Assembly (NCBI RefSeq): GCF_937123705.1 | Contig: NZ_CAKZKO010000138.1 | Location: 1 to 64,000, forward strand | Length of the DNA: 64,000 nucleotides | Direction of reading: 5' to 3' | From: an uncultured Paraglaciecola sp. | Lineage (GTDB): Bacteria > Pseudomonadota > Gammaproteobacteria > Enterobacterales > Alteromonadaceae | Part shown: positions 1 through 9,423 of the stretch, in pieces | Numbering within the stretch: position 1 is the stretch's first letter | How the letters are laid out: every line of letters begins with the position of its first letter | Program-made: the position numbers and the translations under genes | The notes under the pieces: model-generated | The model's input: the letters and a program-made list of their open reading frames with translations, nothing else | Database searches by the model: none | Told to the model about the DNA's origin: nothing

Positions 1-90
1 TACTTTTTTTGGCTGTAGCAAAAAAGTAGGTCGCATAGAAGGGATTCTATGTGAAACCTGCCACGGAGGGCAGTGCCCGCTAGGGCATAA
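1..90. repeat. Cluster of three short inverted repeats at the window edge
   Basis: Three hairpins follow one another: TACTTTTTT pairs with AAAAAAGTA (1-9 with 20-28), CATAGAA with TTCTATG (34-40 with 45-51), and TGCCC with GGGCA (74-78 with 83-87). This looks like the end of a structured repeat or a terminator belonging to a gene left of the window. The element is cut by the window edge, so its identity is open. Confidence 0.4.
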
Positions 91-325
91 ATAAAAAGCA
101 CTCGCAGATCGATAGCACTTCAAAAGGCATACTTTCAGCTCGCTACTCAAATCCCCTCTTGTCACAAAACATTCACTCTCTGTTAATAAAAAGTTAAAAA
201 ACTTATATTAATTTAACACTCACTATGGTAAATAGTCTTTAAGCTGTTGTTTTATTTCGATAATCGCTTCAGCTTAAAGGAATTGTTGTTATTACTGCGC
301 TATAAAAATAAGAAAGGAGTACAAA
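91..325. other. Non-coding stretch upstream of the DUF3545 gene
   Basis: No gene is supported here. The part from about 180 to 300 is AT-rich and probably holds the promoter of the small gene at 326, but I cannot pick one convincing -35/-10 pair. Confidence 0.4.
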
Positions 326-496
326 ATGGATAAGTCCGAAGTATTGTCTACCTTAGATTCAAATACCAAATCAACAAAGAGCAAAGCGAACAAACGAAAA
401 TGGCGAGAAATTGAAGCCATTCATGATCGAAATCAACTTAGGCAAGAGCTGCGGGATCTGGGAATGTCACCAGAAGACGCATTAGAGTTTTTGTAA
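326..496 (+). CDS. DUF3545 family small protein
   Basis: This 56-residue ORF starts with ATG at 326, seven bases after a strong AAAGGAG ribosome binding site, and ends with TAA at 496. The protein is highly charged. Its centre, KRKWREIEAIHDR (residues 23-35), is the conserved core I associate with the DUF3545 family of Alteromonadales, Vibrio and relatives, which has no known function. A good terminator follows 11 bases after the stop. It is a stand-alone unit, convergent with the next gene. The family call comes from memory of the motif; the gene itself is well supported by the RBS, the terminator and the conserved core. Confidence 0.85.
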   Translation: MDKSEVLSTLDSNTKSTKSKANKRKWREIEAIHDRNQLRQELRDLGMSPEDALEFL

Positions 497-507
497 AAAC
501 CGAATTC

Positions 508-535
508 AAAGCCCTATATTTTTAGGGCTTTTTTT
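508..535 (+). terminator. Rho-independent terminator of the DUF3545 gene
   Basis: The stem AAAGCCCTA/TAGGGCTTT (508-516 with 523-531) is followed by an uninterrupted run of T. The minus strand shows the same stem with a short T run, so it may also terminate the convergent gene ending at 570. Confidence 0.85.
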
Positions 536-569
536 TGCTTCGAGTTTAGTGCCAGTTGCTTCGTCTGTT

Positions 570-2189
570 TTAACATAAGCGCTTCTCAACCACATATTCC
601 TTCGGCATAAAGCTATCTGCCGATGACTCTTTCATTTCTTGGGCAAAGAGCTCTGGATTGCAGCTTTCTTGCAATAAACAAGCTTCCGTCAAATTAGGGT
701 AGATCTCATCAAATCGTTTTATTTCAGTTTGGCTCACTCTTCTGTAAATGTGTGAACGATTGAGTTGATTAGGATTGGATAAACCAGCGGAAGAAATCAA
801 GTCAAAAGTGGCGTGCACTGTGCCTTTGTGAAATCGAGCAACACGCTTTGCCTTATTGCCTACAACTAATCCAGATGCCAAGGACGGATTTTGCGTGGCT
901 ATACCAGTTGGGCATTCATTCGTATGACAAATCAAGGACTGAACACACCCTAACGCCACCATCATACCTCGGGCGCTATTGCAGATATCAGCGCCTAACG
1001 CTAAGCTTTTTACTAAGTGAAAGCCGGTAAAAGTCTTTCCACTTGCAATCACTTTGATTTCCTTTTTCAAACCAAAACCAATGAGTATATCGACCACAAA
1101 AACCAAGGCTTCACGCAGTGGCATGCCAACAGAATTGGAATATTCTAGTGGCGCTGCACCTGTTCCCCCTTCCCCACCATCCACCGTAATAAAATCAGGT
1201 TGGACTTTAGTTTCGATCATAGCTTTGCAAAGTGCAATAAACTCACTTTTTCGACCAATACATAATTTGAAACCTATTGGTTTTCCTCCAGACAAGTCCC
1301 TGAGTTCTTTAATAAAATGCATCATTTCTATTGGGGTTGAAAATGCTGAATGTACCGGAGGTGAATCAACTTGTGTTCCAGGTTCCACTAATCTAATGTT
1401 CGCAATTTCAATAGTATTTTTATGGGCGGGTAAAATTCCTCCGTGCCCCGGTTTTGCACCTTGGGACAACTTAATTTCAATCATCTTAATATTATCTATC
1501 GATGCGGTTTTAGCGAAACGACTAGGATCAAATTTCCCGTCTTTGGTTCGACAACCAAAGTACCCCGTACCTATTTGCCACACTAAATCGCCGCCGTGTT
1601 TTAGATGAGAAGGGCTAACGCTGCCTTCACCAGTGTTGTGATAAAATCCGCCTTCTTTTGCCCCTTTATTCAGTGCTTCTATTGCGTTACTACTTAATGC
1701 ACCATAACTCATAGCTGAGATATTAAAAACACTCGCATCATAGGGTTGTAAGCACGCTTTTCCTCCCACCTTCACACGTTGACTTGGCGTCTCTTTATCA
1801 GGGTGAATTGCTGCCAACGAGTGGCCAATCCATTCGTAACCAACAGCTTGAGTGTCATACTTAGTTCCGTAAGGAACAGCATCTTCCGCAGCTTTGGCTC
1901 GTTGATAAATGACTGTTCTGAACATCCGACTGATTGGCACCCCGTCGGTTTCAGACTCGAAAAAGTATTGACGCAAAAACGGCCGAAAAAATTCCAAAAT
2001 CCATCGACCACGACCAATTACAGGAAAGTTTCGCCTCAGTGCATGTTTAGTTTGATACATGTCGTATAAACCGACTAAGGAGAAGGGCGCCACAATCAAA
2101 AATAACCACAGGCTATTTGGCCATTTATAACTTAATAGCAACACGAATATCCAAGTAACTATGTTAACAATGACAAAGATGTGTCTCAT
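570..2189 (-). CDS. FMN-binding glutamate synthase family protein
   Basis: A 539-residue protein homologous to the central/FMN part of the glutamate synthase large subunit. Two hydrophobic segments at the N-terminus (about residues 3-45) suggest membrane anchoring. The FMN-site region reads TVDGGEGGTGAAP, and the conserved cysteine cluster C..CHTNECPTGIAT that ligates the [3Fe-4S] centre in glutamate synthases is present near residues 420-435. There is no glutamine amidotransferase domain and no small-subunit gene nearby, so it is not a complete GOGAT. The physiological reaction of these stand-alone proteins is not established. The ATG at 2189 is preceded by GAGG at good spacing. It is divergent from the nitroreductase gene. 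Confidence 0.85.
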   Translation of the reverse strand: MRHIFVIVNIVTWIFVLLLSYKWPNSLWLFLIVAPFSLVGLYDMYQTKHALRRNFPVIGRGRWILEFFRPFLRQYFFESETDGVPISRMFRTVIYQRAKAAEDAVPYGTKYDTQAVGYEWIGHSLAAIHPDKETPSQRVKVGGKACLQPYDASVFNISAMSYGALSSNAIEALNKGAKEGGFYHNTGEGSVSPSHLKHGGDLVWQIGTGYFGCRTKDGKFDPSRFAKTASIDNIKMIEIKLSQGAKPGHGGILPAHKNTIEIANIRLVEPGTQVDSPPVHSAFSTPIEMMHFIKELRDLSGGKPIGFKLCIGRKSEFIALCKAMIETKVQPDFITVDGGEGGTGAAPLEYSNSVGMPLREALVFVVDILIGFGLKKEIKVIASGKTFTGFHLVKSLALGADICNSARGMMVALGCVQSLICHTNECPTGIATQNPSLASGLVVGNKAKRVARFHKGTVHATFDLISSAGLSNPNQLNRSHIYRRVSQTEIKRFDEIYPNLTEACLLQESCNPELFAQEMKESSADSFMPKEYVVEKRLC

Positions 2190-2394
2190 TCAAATCCTCT
2201 TTCGTAGATTGCCTCAGAATATGCAACTCTCTCCAAGATTTGGAGCTCATAACAACATAACAGTCTGTTACTTTCATGAAAAGGCTTTTACTAATTAAGG
2301 TAAGGCACATACAAGAAATTTGTTGCCACCACGTTGACCACTTATGGCAGCATGTGAAAGAATTTGTTTTTTATTTGTGGCCAATAATTACCTT

Positions 2395-3120
2395 ATGGAT
2401 TTCTCAGCAGTATTAACATCTCGTCGCAGCATTCGCGCATTTTCCGATAAACCAGTAAGTCAAAAGACTATCAACCATATCTTAACCGATGCCATTGAGT
2501 CTCCATCTAGCTCTAATACTCAACCTTATAAAATTGTGGTGGCACAGGGAGAAACATGCAAGCAGTTGGGACAGGAGTTACTTAGTCGTTATCGCAAAAT
2601 CAACAAAATTCAGCGCCAACCTTTGCCTATTAAATTGCTTAAAGCCATGACCAGCAAAGCTATGCCCGATGGCGATTACAAACCCATTTTAGGTAAATAC
2701 CCCGGTATTTTTCAAGAGCGGCGATTGGCAACAGGTAGAGGTTTGTATCGTACTATGGGTATTGAGCGCGGCGATAAACATGCTCGCGATGAGCAACTAG
2801 CCCGTAACTTTACATTTTTTGACGCGCCCGTGGCGATGTTTATATTTGTGCATCCGGGCATGAAATTCACCGCGTTAGTGGATTCGGGCATTATGATGCA
2901 GTCTTTAATGTTGTCAGCTACCAATCTTGGCTTAGGCACCTGTCCACAAGGCGCTTTAGGCATGTGGCGTTCGCCACTTGAGACGCATTTTGATATTCCT
3001 AAAGGGTACAAATTAGTCTGTGGTTTAGCCTTAGGCTACCCCAAAGAAGATGAACAGGTAAATGACTACCGCCCCGAAAAACTTGCCCTAAGTGATTTAA
3101 TTATCCCTAGTAAAAAGTAA
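2395..3120 (+). CDS. Nitroreductase family protein
   Basis: An FMN-dependent nitroreductase-fold oxidoreductase of 241 residues. The N-terminus MDFSAVLTSRRSIRAFSDKP is the typical family opening, with the SRRSIRAF phosphate/FMN-binding element, and the C-terminal half has GLGTCPQGA and LVCGLALGYP, where FMN and dimer contacts lie. The reading frame is open to a start at 2344, but the extra 17 residues match nothing in the family, so ATG 2395 is preferred. Neither start has a clear RBS. Likely a cytosolic NAD(P)H-dependent reductase of nitroaromatics or quinones; the natural substrate is unknown. It converges on ung with only 16 bases between them. Confidence 0.85.
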   Translation: MDFSAVLTSRRSIRAFSDKPVSQKTINHILTDAIESPSSSNTQPYKIVVAQGETCKQLGQELLSRYRKINKIQRQPLPIKLLKAMTSKAMPDGDYKPILGKYPGIFQERRLATGRGLYRTMGIERGDKHARDEQLARNFTFFDAPVAMFIFVHPGMKFTALVDSGIMMQSLMLSATNLGLGTCPQGALGMWRSPLETHFDIPKGYKLVCGLALGYPKEDEQVNDYRPEKLALSDLIIPSKK

Positions 3121-3136
3121 GTTCTTAATGCTAATT

Positions 3137-3796
3137 TCACACCTGCCAATCGATGGGGGTTTGACCTTGTTGCTGTAAAATTTGATTGGTTTGGGAGAAA
3201 TGTTTACAGCCAAAAAAGCCCCTATATGCCGATAAAGGCGAGGGATGGGGGCCGCTTAAAACATGATGTTTATTGGTATCAATTGCGGCGCCTTTCTTGT
3301 GAGCGTGGCTACCCCACAGTAAAAACACTAGATTTTCACTGTGCAAACTTAGCTGCCGAATAACCCCATCGGTAAATCGCTCCCAACCTATCTTAGCGTG
3401 AGAGTGCGCCTTGCCTTGTTCAACTGTTAGTACGGTATTAAGTAGCAACACGCCTTGCGCTGCCCAATGTTGCAAACAGCCATGTTGAGGTACCGTAAAA
3501 CCAGTAATATCAGTGACTAGCTCTTTATAAATATTGACTAACGATGGCGGGGTTTTAACACCAGGTAACACCGAAAAACTCAAGCCGTGGGCTTGATTAG
3601 GGCCGTGGTAAGGATCTTGGCCTAAAATCACAACCTTTACCTTGTTAAAGTCTGTTAGGGTAAAGGCATTAAACACATATTGTTGAGACGGATAAATAGT
3701 TTTGCCAACAGCCCTTTCATGCTCAATATATTGCAGTATTTGTTGAAAATAAGGCTGTTGTTTTTCAGTACCTAAAATATCTTCCCACGTTTTCAT
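3137..3796 (-). CDS. ung: Uracil-DNA glycosylase
   Basis: Family 1 uracil-DNA glycosylase, which removes uracil from DNA to start base excision repair. The 219-residue length is normal. The water-activating motif GQDPYHG places the catalytic Asp at residue 61, the uracil-specificity segment LSFSV follows, and the C-terminal [13 protein letters not shown] holds the catalytic His and DNA-intercalation loop. The gene lies just downstream of thrC on the same strand with a 10-base gap and may be cotranscribed, although thrC is functionally unrelated. Confidence 0.97.
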   Translation of the reverse strand: MKTWEDILGTEKQQPYFQQILQYIEHERAVGKTIYPSQQYVFNAFTLTDFNKVKVVILGQDPYHGPNQAHGLSFSVLPGVKTPPSLVNIYKELVTDITGFTVPQHGCLQHWAAQGVLLLNTVLTVEQGKAHSHAKIGWERFTDGVIRQLSLHSENLVFLLWGSHAHKKGAAIDTNKHHVLSGPHPSPLSAYRGFFGCKHFSQTNQILQQQGQTPIDWQV

Positions 3797-3806
3797 TTAT
3801 GTTTAT

Positions 3807-5090
3807 CTATCCTAACAAACTAAATAAGTGGGCTTTTAAGGCTTGATAGTCGTTAGGTAGTTCAGCTGATAACCCTTCTTTCCCCGCGCAATCTGCTAGG
3901 GGTTTAGGCAGGCTGATAGGTTGTCCTAAGACATTCTCGACGGTTTCACGAAATTTAGCAGGGTGCGCTGTACCTAAGAAAATACCGGTTTGGCCTTCCT
4001 CCATTTTTCTGACCAAGGCTTTATAAGCAATGGCGGCATGAGGTTCACTCACGTATCCTAGCTGGGCAAGTTGACGCATAGCCACTTGGGTATATTCTTC
4101 ATCAACTGTGTCACCAGAAATCAACGATTTATCGACTAGACCTTGCTCAATCATCGCCTCGATGCGCGGCCAATTGTTTGGTTGGCTCACATCCATTGCA
4201 TTAGATAAAGTGGCCACGGTATCTTTAGGTGACCACTCTCCGGTTTTTAAATAGCGCGGCACGGTATCGTTTAAATTAGTACCTGCGACAAAATGCTTCA
4301 CTGGCAAACCCATCACTTTAGCAATTAAGCCTGCGGTCAAATTACCAAAGTTTCCGCTTGGAACGGAGATCACTAGGTCATTGCGCTCTGCTTCTGAAAG
4401 CTGCGACACAGCTTCAAAGTAATAACAGACTTGTGCAGCTAAGCGACTGATATTAATAGAGTTTGCTGAATTCAAGTGCAAACCTTCACGTACATCTGGA
4501 TCGTCAAATGCACTTTTCACCAATTGCTGACAGGCATCAAAATCATCTTCAATCGCCACTGTGTGAATATTGTCGCCAAGAGTGGTGAACATCTTCTCCT
4601 GCAATAAACTGATTTTACCTTTCGGATACAAGATCACCACATTGATGTTATCAATACCATGAAAAGCATGAGCCACTGCGGCTCCGGTATCACCCGATGT
4701 CGCAGTTAAAATTGTGATTGGCTTACCATCAGAAATTTCCACTAGGCACTGAGCCATAAATCGGCCACCGAAATCCTTGAACGCCAAGGTTGGGCCATGG
4801 AAAAGTTCAAGGCTATACACATTGTCGGTCACTTTCACTAAAGGAGCCTCAAATTCGAAAGCGCGTTTAACAATACCAGCAACAGTTTCGCGGGGTAGCT
4901 CATCACCAATTAGCGCCGTTAAAATTTCTATGCTGCGCTCGATAAATGGCATGGCCAAAATAGTATCGATATCATCAAACTTAGGCAGTACTTTGGGGAA
5001 AAACAGACCTTGATTTTTGCCTAAACCTTGTTTTACCGCTGCAGCAAAAGTTACTTGCTCGGAGGCATCTTTTAAATTTACGAGTTCCAC
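3807..5090 (-). CDS. thrC: Threonine synthase
   Basis: PLP-dependent enzyme that converts O-phosphohomoserine to threonine, the last step of the pathway. It has 427 residues, like E. coli ThrC. The PLP lysine sits in HGPTLAFKDFGGR at residue 105, followed by the TATSGDTGAA motif that binds the phosphate. The start is GTG at 5090, with AAGGG upstream. It is the last gene of the thr operon, 46 bases after thrB. Confidence 0.97.
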   Translation of the reverse strand: MELVNLKDASEQVTFAAAVKQGLGKNQGLFFPKVLPKFDDIDTILAMPFIERSIEILTALIGDELPRETVAGIVKRAFEFEAPLVKVTDNVYSLELFHGPTLAFKDFGGRFMAQCLVEISDGKPITILTATSGDTGAAVAHAFHGIDNINVVILYPKGKISLLQEKMFTTLGDNIHTVAIEDDFDACQQLVKSAFDDPDVREGLHLNSANSINISRLAAQVCYYFEAVSQLSEAERNDLVISVPSGNFGNLTAGLIAKVMGLPVKHFVAGTNLNDTVPRYLKTGEWSPKDTVATLSNAMDVSQPNNWPRIEAMIEQGLVDKSLISGDTVDEEYTQVAMRQLAQLGYVSEPHAAIAYKALVRKMEEGQTGIFLGTAHPAKFRETVENVLGQPISLPKPLADCAGKEGLSAELPNDYQALKAHLFSLLG

Positions 5091-5136
5091 TTTACACCCT
5101 TCTTAATTGTAATCGTTGCAATCAATACTATTGCAT

Positions 5137-6126
5137 TCAAACGTGGCTGACTGATGCGCCACCGCTATCTAACTGACAAATATGGCTAAAACCTGTGTCA
5201 TTTTGAATATAATGTTCGCTTAGCCATTGATTAATAACTTTAGCGTTTTGCAGATTATCACATACTGCAAATACTGTGGGTCCTGAACCAGAAATACCAA
5301 AAGCAAGGGCCCCATTTTGCTCGGAAAAAGCCCGTGAATCATCAAACTTTGGCAACAATGACTTGCGATAAGGTTCGGCAATGACATCTTGCATCATGGC
5401 TGCCGCCAGTTTTTCGTCTTTGCAATGCAAAGCATGGGTAAACACCGCTAATTGACGACCAAAGGCAATAGTATCTGGCATAGAGACTTGCTTGGGTAAG
5501 ATATCTCGCGCAGCCGCCGTAGACACGCTAATACCTGAATAACACGACACCCAATACCAATTTTCGAACATAGGCAATGACAGAGCCACTTGCTCTTGGT
5601 GTTCGGCCATTAAGGTTAGCCCCCCTAAAAAACAAGGCGCCACATTATCGTAGTGCACACTGCCGCTGATTTGCCCTTCGAGTTCGCCCATCACTAACAA
5701 CAATTGGTTATCGGTAAAAGGGGCTTGCCCAAAGTGCTCAGCAAAAAACTGATTCAATCCATGCAGTGCCGCCACTATAGAGCTGGCGCTTGATCCTAAT
5801 CCACTGCCTATAGGCAAATGTTTATGTAAGGTCATTTTTAGGGTCGGTATCGCCTCTTTTTTATGACCTTGTTTTACAAGTTCGGCGATAAAATGCTGAT
5901 AACAACGGGTGACAATATTACTGGCAGGATCGGGCGGTAGTTTGTCTGCAAAACGACCTTTAACAATTAAACTAAATTGCTGAGCTATTTCTATATCTAC
6001 TTCATCCCCTAGTAAACTGCCGTCTATGGGTTTTAAAGCCGCACCGAGCAAATCAAAACCTAAGCTAACGTTACCTATTGACGCTGGCGCATAGGCCCGC
6101 AATACTGAACTTTTAATATTTGACAT
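5137..6126 (-). CDS. thrB: Homoserine kinase
   Basis: GHMP-family kinase that phosphorylates homoserine to O-phosphohomoserine. The ATP-binding motif PIGSGLGSSASS lies near residues 100-112, and the C-terminal glycine-rich GISGSGPTVFA motif is present. The reading frame extends six codons further upstream, but the conserved N-terminus begins at MSNIK. Its ATG at 6126 overlaps the thrA stop by one base (TAATG), a usual arrangement for translational coupling. Length is 329 residues. Confidence 0.97.
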   Translation of the reverse strand: MSNIKSSVLRAYAPASIGNVSLGFDLLGAALKPIDGSLLGDEVDIEIAQQFSLIVKGRFADKLPPDPASNIVTRCYQHFIAELVKQGHKKEAIPTLKMTLHKHLPIGSGLGSSASSIVAALHGLNQFFAEHFGQAPFTDNQLLLVMGELEGQISGSVHYDNVAPCFLGGLTLMAEHQEQVALSLPMFENWYWVSCYSGISVSTAAARDILPKQVSMPDTIAFGRQLAVFTHALHCKDEKLAAAMMQDVIAEPYRKSLLPKFDDSRAFSEQNGALAFGISGSGPTVFAVCDNLQNAKVINQWLSEHYIQNDTGFSHICQLDSGGASVSHV

Positions 6127-8588
6127 TATACTGATAACTTCCAAGGCATAGTACGCATCACATCAGCAAAAACGCCTGCCGCTGTCACTTCTGCACCTGC
6201 ACCATAACCTCTAATAACGTAAGGAATGGGTTGATAATAATGGCTGTGAATGGCTAGGGCATTCTCACCCTCTTTCACCATATACAAAGGATGGGACTCA
6301 TTCACCGCTTCAATACTGACCACACATTTACCATGTTCGATTGAACCAACATAACGCAACACTTTACCTGCGGTTTTAGCGGCGTCAACTTTAGCACCAT
6401 AATAGCTATCCAACTCAGGCAAACGGTTCATAAAGTCTTCAATACTACCACTAGCGTCAAATGAAGGTGGTAACACTGGCTCTATGGTGATGTCGGATAA
6501 TTCTAAGGTTAATCCTGATTCACGGGCCATAATCAATAGTTTTCTGGCCACATCCATACCACTTAAATCATCACGAGGATCGGGTTCAGTAAAACCATTC
6601 TTTTTGGCAATTTCAGTGGCTTCGGATAAGCTCAAACCTTCGTCTAACTTACCAAATACAAACGACAAGGAGCCCGATAAAATCCCTTCGAAGCGTACAA
6701 GTTCATCGCCGGCATAAAACAAATTTTGTAGGTTATCGATTACCGGTAAGCCCGCACCCACTGTAGTTTCATATAAAAATTGTCGATTAGTTTGTTGCGC
6801 AGTTTGCCTTAGTAACTGATAAAATTCGGTGCTGGCAGTATTGGCTTTTTTATTTGGCGTGACCACATGAAACCCAGATCGCATCATTTGCGGATATTGC
6901 TGTGCAATCACTTCGCTACTGGTGCAATCGATGATCACCGGATTAACCAAACTATTGTCGTGAACAAAACGCTCCAGATTTTCAATAGAAAATTGTTTTT
7001 CGCTTTGCTGCATGTCTTCTTGCCATGTTGCACTTAAATCAATGCCATTGGCTTTAACTAATAACTTCTTACTATTGGCAATGCCGTACACTTTTAGGCT
7101 GATATTTTGCGACAGTAAAGAAGCTTGCTGACGAGTAATTTGAGCCAGCAATTCTTGCCCAACACTGCCGCAGCCTACTAAAAATGCATCAATAGCATGT
7201 AGATTAGAGAAAAAATTCTGATGCACGACCTTCACCGCTTTTTTGGCTTTGCTAGCTTCAATTACTGTTGAAATGGAACGTTCAGAGGAGCCCTGTGCTA
7301 TAGCCACATTATTGACTCTTGCTTGAGACAAGGAACTAAAGAACTTGGCAGCCAAGCCTTTAGAGTGACGCATACCGTCGCCTACTAAAGTGACTATCGC
7401 TAACTCATGTCGCACTTCAATTGGATCAAGCAACTGATTGCTAAGCTCTAATCCAAAGGCATCTTCTAGTAAATCTTGAGCGCGACTGGCATCTTTACTA
7501 TGAATACAAAAACTGATGCTGTATTCAGACGACGACTGCGTAATCAAGCTGATTGATATGTTGGCATTCGACATAATTTCAAACACCCGACTCGCCATGC
7601 CCACCATGCCTTTCATGCCTGGGCCAGCCACGTTAAACATAGTCATATCATCTAAATGCGAAATCCCCTTTACACTGGTCCATTTAGAACTGGCTTCATT
7701 GCTAATTAGGGTGCCAGGTGCCGCAGGATTTAAGGTATTGCGAATTAAACAAGGAATATGATGTTGGGCAATAGGGCCAATAGTCTTTGGATGCAACACT
7801 TTGGCACCAAAGTACGACAACTCCATCGCTTCTTGATAGGTCAATTTATCCAGTAATACCGCGCCATCAACTTGGTTTGGATCGGCATTATAAACACCGT
7901 CTACATCTGTCCAAATCTCGCAACATTCGGCATCAATACATGCAGCCAAAATAGCCGCCGAATAATCAGAGCCATTACGCCCTAAGGTGACTTTTTCACC
8001 GGCTTCGTTCACCGCAACAAAACCAGGCATAATGAGTAAATTTTTACCTGAACTGTCTACATCACTAAAACGCGCTTTACTTGCAGCAACATCGGCAATG
8101 CTATCTAAATAGTCACCTTCAGCGATAATATAATTGACGGGATCAATAATCTGATTGCTCTGCCCTAAAGCCGTTAATATTTCACTAAAAATATTAACGC
8201 TTATGTATTCACCCACACTTAACACTTTTGCAACGACCTGCTCGGGAGCACAGCGCAGTAAAGCAAAACCTTCAAGATGTTGATTTAAATCATTTAATGT
8301 TGCTTGGATAAAGCTACTAAGTTTAGCTTGAGAAAAATTGGGTACATTTTCTTGCAGGTCATCGAGAATACCAAATAACACCATATTTAATTTGGCAAAT
8401 AGCTCACCATAATCTTTACCCGATGCCGCTTCATCACACAATAACGATAAAGCATTGGTCACGCCTTTGGGAGCAGACAGTACCACCGCAGCACCACTTT
8501 CGGTGTGACATGTAATACTGATGTCTTTCACTCTTAAGTAACGTTCTGCATCGGCAAGTGACGATCCACCAAACTTCAATACTTTCAT
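6126..8588 (-). CDS. thrA: Bifunctional aspartokinase I / homoserine dehydrogenase I
   Basis: Fusion enzyme catalysing the first and third steps of the aspartate-to-threonine branch. The aspartokinase domain starts at [18 protein letters not shown] (about residues 1-290), ACT-type regulatory repeats follow (about 310-450), and the homoserine dehydrogenase domain begins near 465 with the NAD(P) motif [15 protein letters not shown] 8588 is chosen over the upstream in-frame position at 8603, because GAGGAAG lies just before it and the family begins with MKVLKFGG. It is the first structural gene of thrABC and sits behind the thrL attenuator. Confidence 0.97.
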   Translation of the reverse strand: MKVLKFGGSSLADAERYLRVKDISITCHTESGAAVVLSAPKGVTNALSLLCDEAASGKDYGELFAKLNMVLFGILDDLQENVPNFSQAKLSSFIQATLNDLNQHLEGFALLRCAPEQVVAKVLSVGEYISVNIFSEILTALGQSNQIIDPVNYIIAEGDYLDSIADVAASKARFSDVDSSGKNLLIMPGFVAVNEAGEKVTLGRNGSDYSAAILAACIDAECCEIWTDVDGVYNADPNQVDGAVLLDKLTYQEAMELSYFGAKVLHPKTIGPIAQHHIPCLIRNTLNPAAPGTLISNEASSKWTSVKGISHLDDMTMFNVAGPGMKGMVGMASRVFEIMSNANISISLITQSSSEYSISFCIHSKDASRAQDLLEDAFGLELSNQLLDPIEVRHELAIVTLVGDGMRHSKGLAAKFFSSLSQARVNNVAIAQGSSERSISTVIEASKAKKAVKVVHQNFFSNLHAIDAFLVGCGSVGQELLAQITRQQASLLSQNISLKVYGIANSKKLLVKANGIDLSATWQEDMQQSEKQFSIENLERFVHDNSLVNPVIIDCTSSEVIAQQYPQMMRSGFHVVTPNKKANTASTEFYQLLRQTAQQTNRQFLYETTVGAGLPVIDNLQNLFYAGDELVRFEGILSGSLSFVFGKLDEGLSLSEATEIAKKNGFTEPDPRDDLSGMDVARKLLIMARESGLTLELSDITIEPVLPPSFDASGSIEDFMNRLPELDSYYGAKVDAAKTAGKVLRYVGSIEHGKCVVSIEAVNESHPLYMVKEGENALAIHSHYYQPIPYVIRGYGAGAEVTAAGVFADVMRTMPWKLSV

Positions 8589-8650
8589 TATCTGCTTCCT
8601 CAATTAATTCAACTTGCTGTTTTTATTTACTTTTTCGGTATCCTAATAAC

Positions 8651-8682
8651 AAAAAAGCCCGCTTTGGTTGCGGGCTTTTTTG
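8651..8682 (-). terminator. Threonine operon attenuator (terminator hairpin)
   Basis: On the minus strand GCCCGC pairs with GCGGGC around a 7-base AACCAAA loop, and the stem is extended by an A run before and a T run after. It lies between the thrL stop (8699) and the thrA start (8588), the position of the attenuator in enterobacterial thr operons. Ribosome stalling in thrL would be expected to prevent this hairpin forming. Confidence 0.9.
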
Positions 8683-8698
8683 TTGAATGCGTTATGCA

Positions 8699-8767
8699 CT
8701 AGCCAGCGACCACCCTATTGAAGGTGATAATCATCATACTGGTGGTGGTCGTCATAATTTTGTTCAT
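8699..8767 (-). CDS. thrL: Threonine operon leader peptide
   Basis: A 22-codon ORF begins with ATG at 8767 and ends with TAG at 8699. The peptide starts MNKIMTTTTSMMIITF: five threonine codons, four of them consecutive, and three isoleucine codons. These are the control codons of thr attenuation (Thr and Ile) in E. coli, where the leader is also about 21 residues. A textbook intrinsic terminator follows 17 bases downstream, then thrA. The ORF is visible directly in the sequence; the regulatory role is inferred from the family. Low charged-tRNA-Thr or -Ile should stall the ribosome and permit transcription of thrABC. Confidence 0.92.
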   Translation of the reverse strand: MNKIMTTTTSMMIITFNRVVAG

Positions 8768-8888
8768 AGACGCAATTTGCCGTATAGCCATCTAGATGTC
8801 AACTGGCAAGTAAATTTGTTTTGTTATTTTATATTCCTACATCACTATGACGAGTTGTTTGACACAAACGCGTAGCGTTACAAACCCG

Positions 8889-9356
8889 TCACCGATCTAA
8901 AATAACCGGCCCAGGCCCTTGGGATGCGAGTTGGTCATTGGGGTTGTAAATTGGGCAATTTTGCATGGATAAACACCCACAACCTATACAGCCATCTAAT
9001 GAATCTCGTAAGTTCACTAAGGAATTAATTTGTTTGTCTAACTGTTTTTGCCAACGTTTAGATAATTCAGCCCAATCTTTTCTGTCGGGTGTGCGCTCAT
9101 TGGGCATGCCTACAAATGTTTGATGAATACTTTGCAGGCTCAAACCCAGTTTTTGAGCGGCTTTGATAACAGAAATCCTGCGCAATACATCGCGCTTGTA
9201 ACGTCTTTGATTACCATTATTGCGCCAACTTCTAATGAGTCCTTTTTGTTCGTAAAAATGTAGGGTTGATACTTTTACACCTGTACGTTTTGCTACATAG
9301 CCGACAGACAAATTTGCGTCTTCCAATGGATTTTCCTTCAACAAGTTGAGCAACAA
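8889..9356 (-). CDS. soxR: Redox-sensitive transcriptional activator SoxR
   Basis: MerR-family regulator of 155 residues. The winged helix-turn-helix starts at SVGYVAKRTGVKVSTLHFYEQKGLI (about residues 17-41), followed by a dimerisation helix. The C-terminal cluster CIGCGCLSMQNC (Cys 123, 126, 128, 134) matches the four-cysteine [2Fe-2S] site of SoxR, which is oxidised by redox-cycling drugs or superoxide. A near-consensus SoxR box lies 21 bases upstream of the start. No soxS gene is visible, as is usual outside Enterobacteria. Confidence 0.95.
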   Translation of the reverse strand: MLLNLLKENPLEDANLSVGYVAKRTGVKVSTLHFYEQKGLIRSWRNNGNQRRYKRDVLRRISVIKAAQKLGLSLQSIHQTFVGMPNERTPDRKDWAELSKRWQKQLDKQINSLVNLRDSLDGCIGCGCLSMQNCPIYNPNDQLASQGPGPVILDR

Positions 9357-9372
9357 ATACTTTGACTATCAC

Positions 9373-9403
9373 TTCACCTCTAGTGAACTTGAGGTTTTAT
9401 AGT
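9373..9403 (+). promoter_or_regulatory. SoxR box with a SoxR-type promoter pointing away from soxR
   Basis: CCTCTAGTGAACTTGAGG (9377-9394) matches the E. coli soxS operator CCTCAAGTTAACTTGAGG at 16 of 18 positions. On the plus strand it sits in a 19-base spacer between TTCACC (9373-9378) and TATAGT (9398-9403), the same long-spacer geometry as the soxS promoter. Read on the minus strand toward soxR, the corresponding -35 and -10 hexamers are poor. The box is palindromic, so soxR autoregulation remains possible. Confidence 0.8.
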
Positions 9404-9423
9404 ATAGATAAAGCTTAACTATT

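Noticed and set aside
1054..1608. A 184-codon plus-strand ORF
   Set aside because: It is antisense to the FMN-binding glutamate synthase-like gene, whose motifs are intact; no domain, no RBS.
8687..8875. A plus-strand ORF of 62 codons before thrA
   Set aside because: It overlaps the thrL leader and attenuator on the other strand, which explain this sequence fully.
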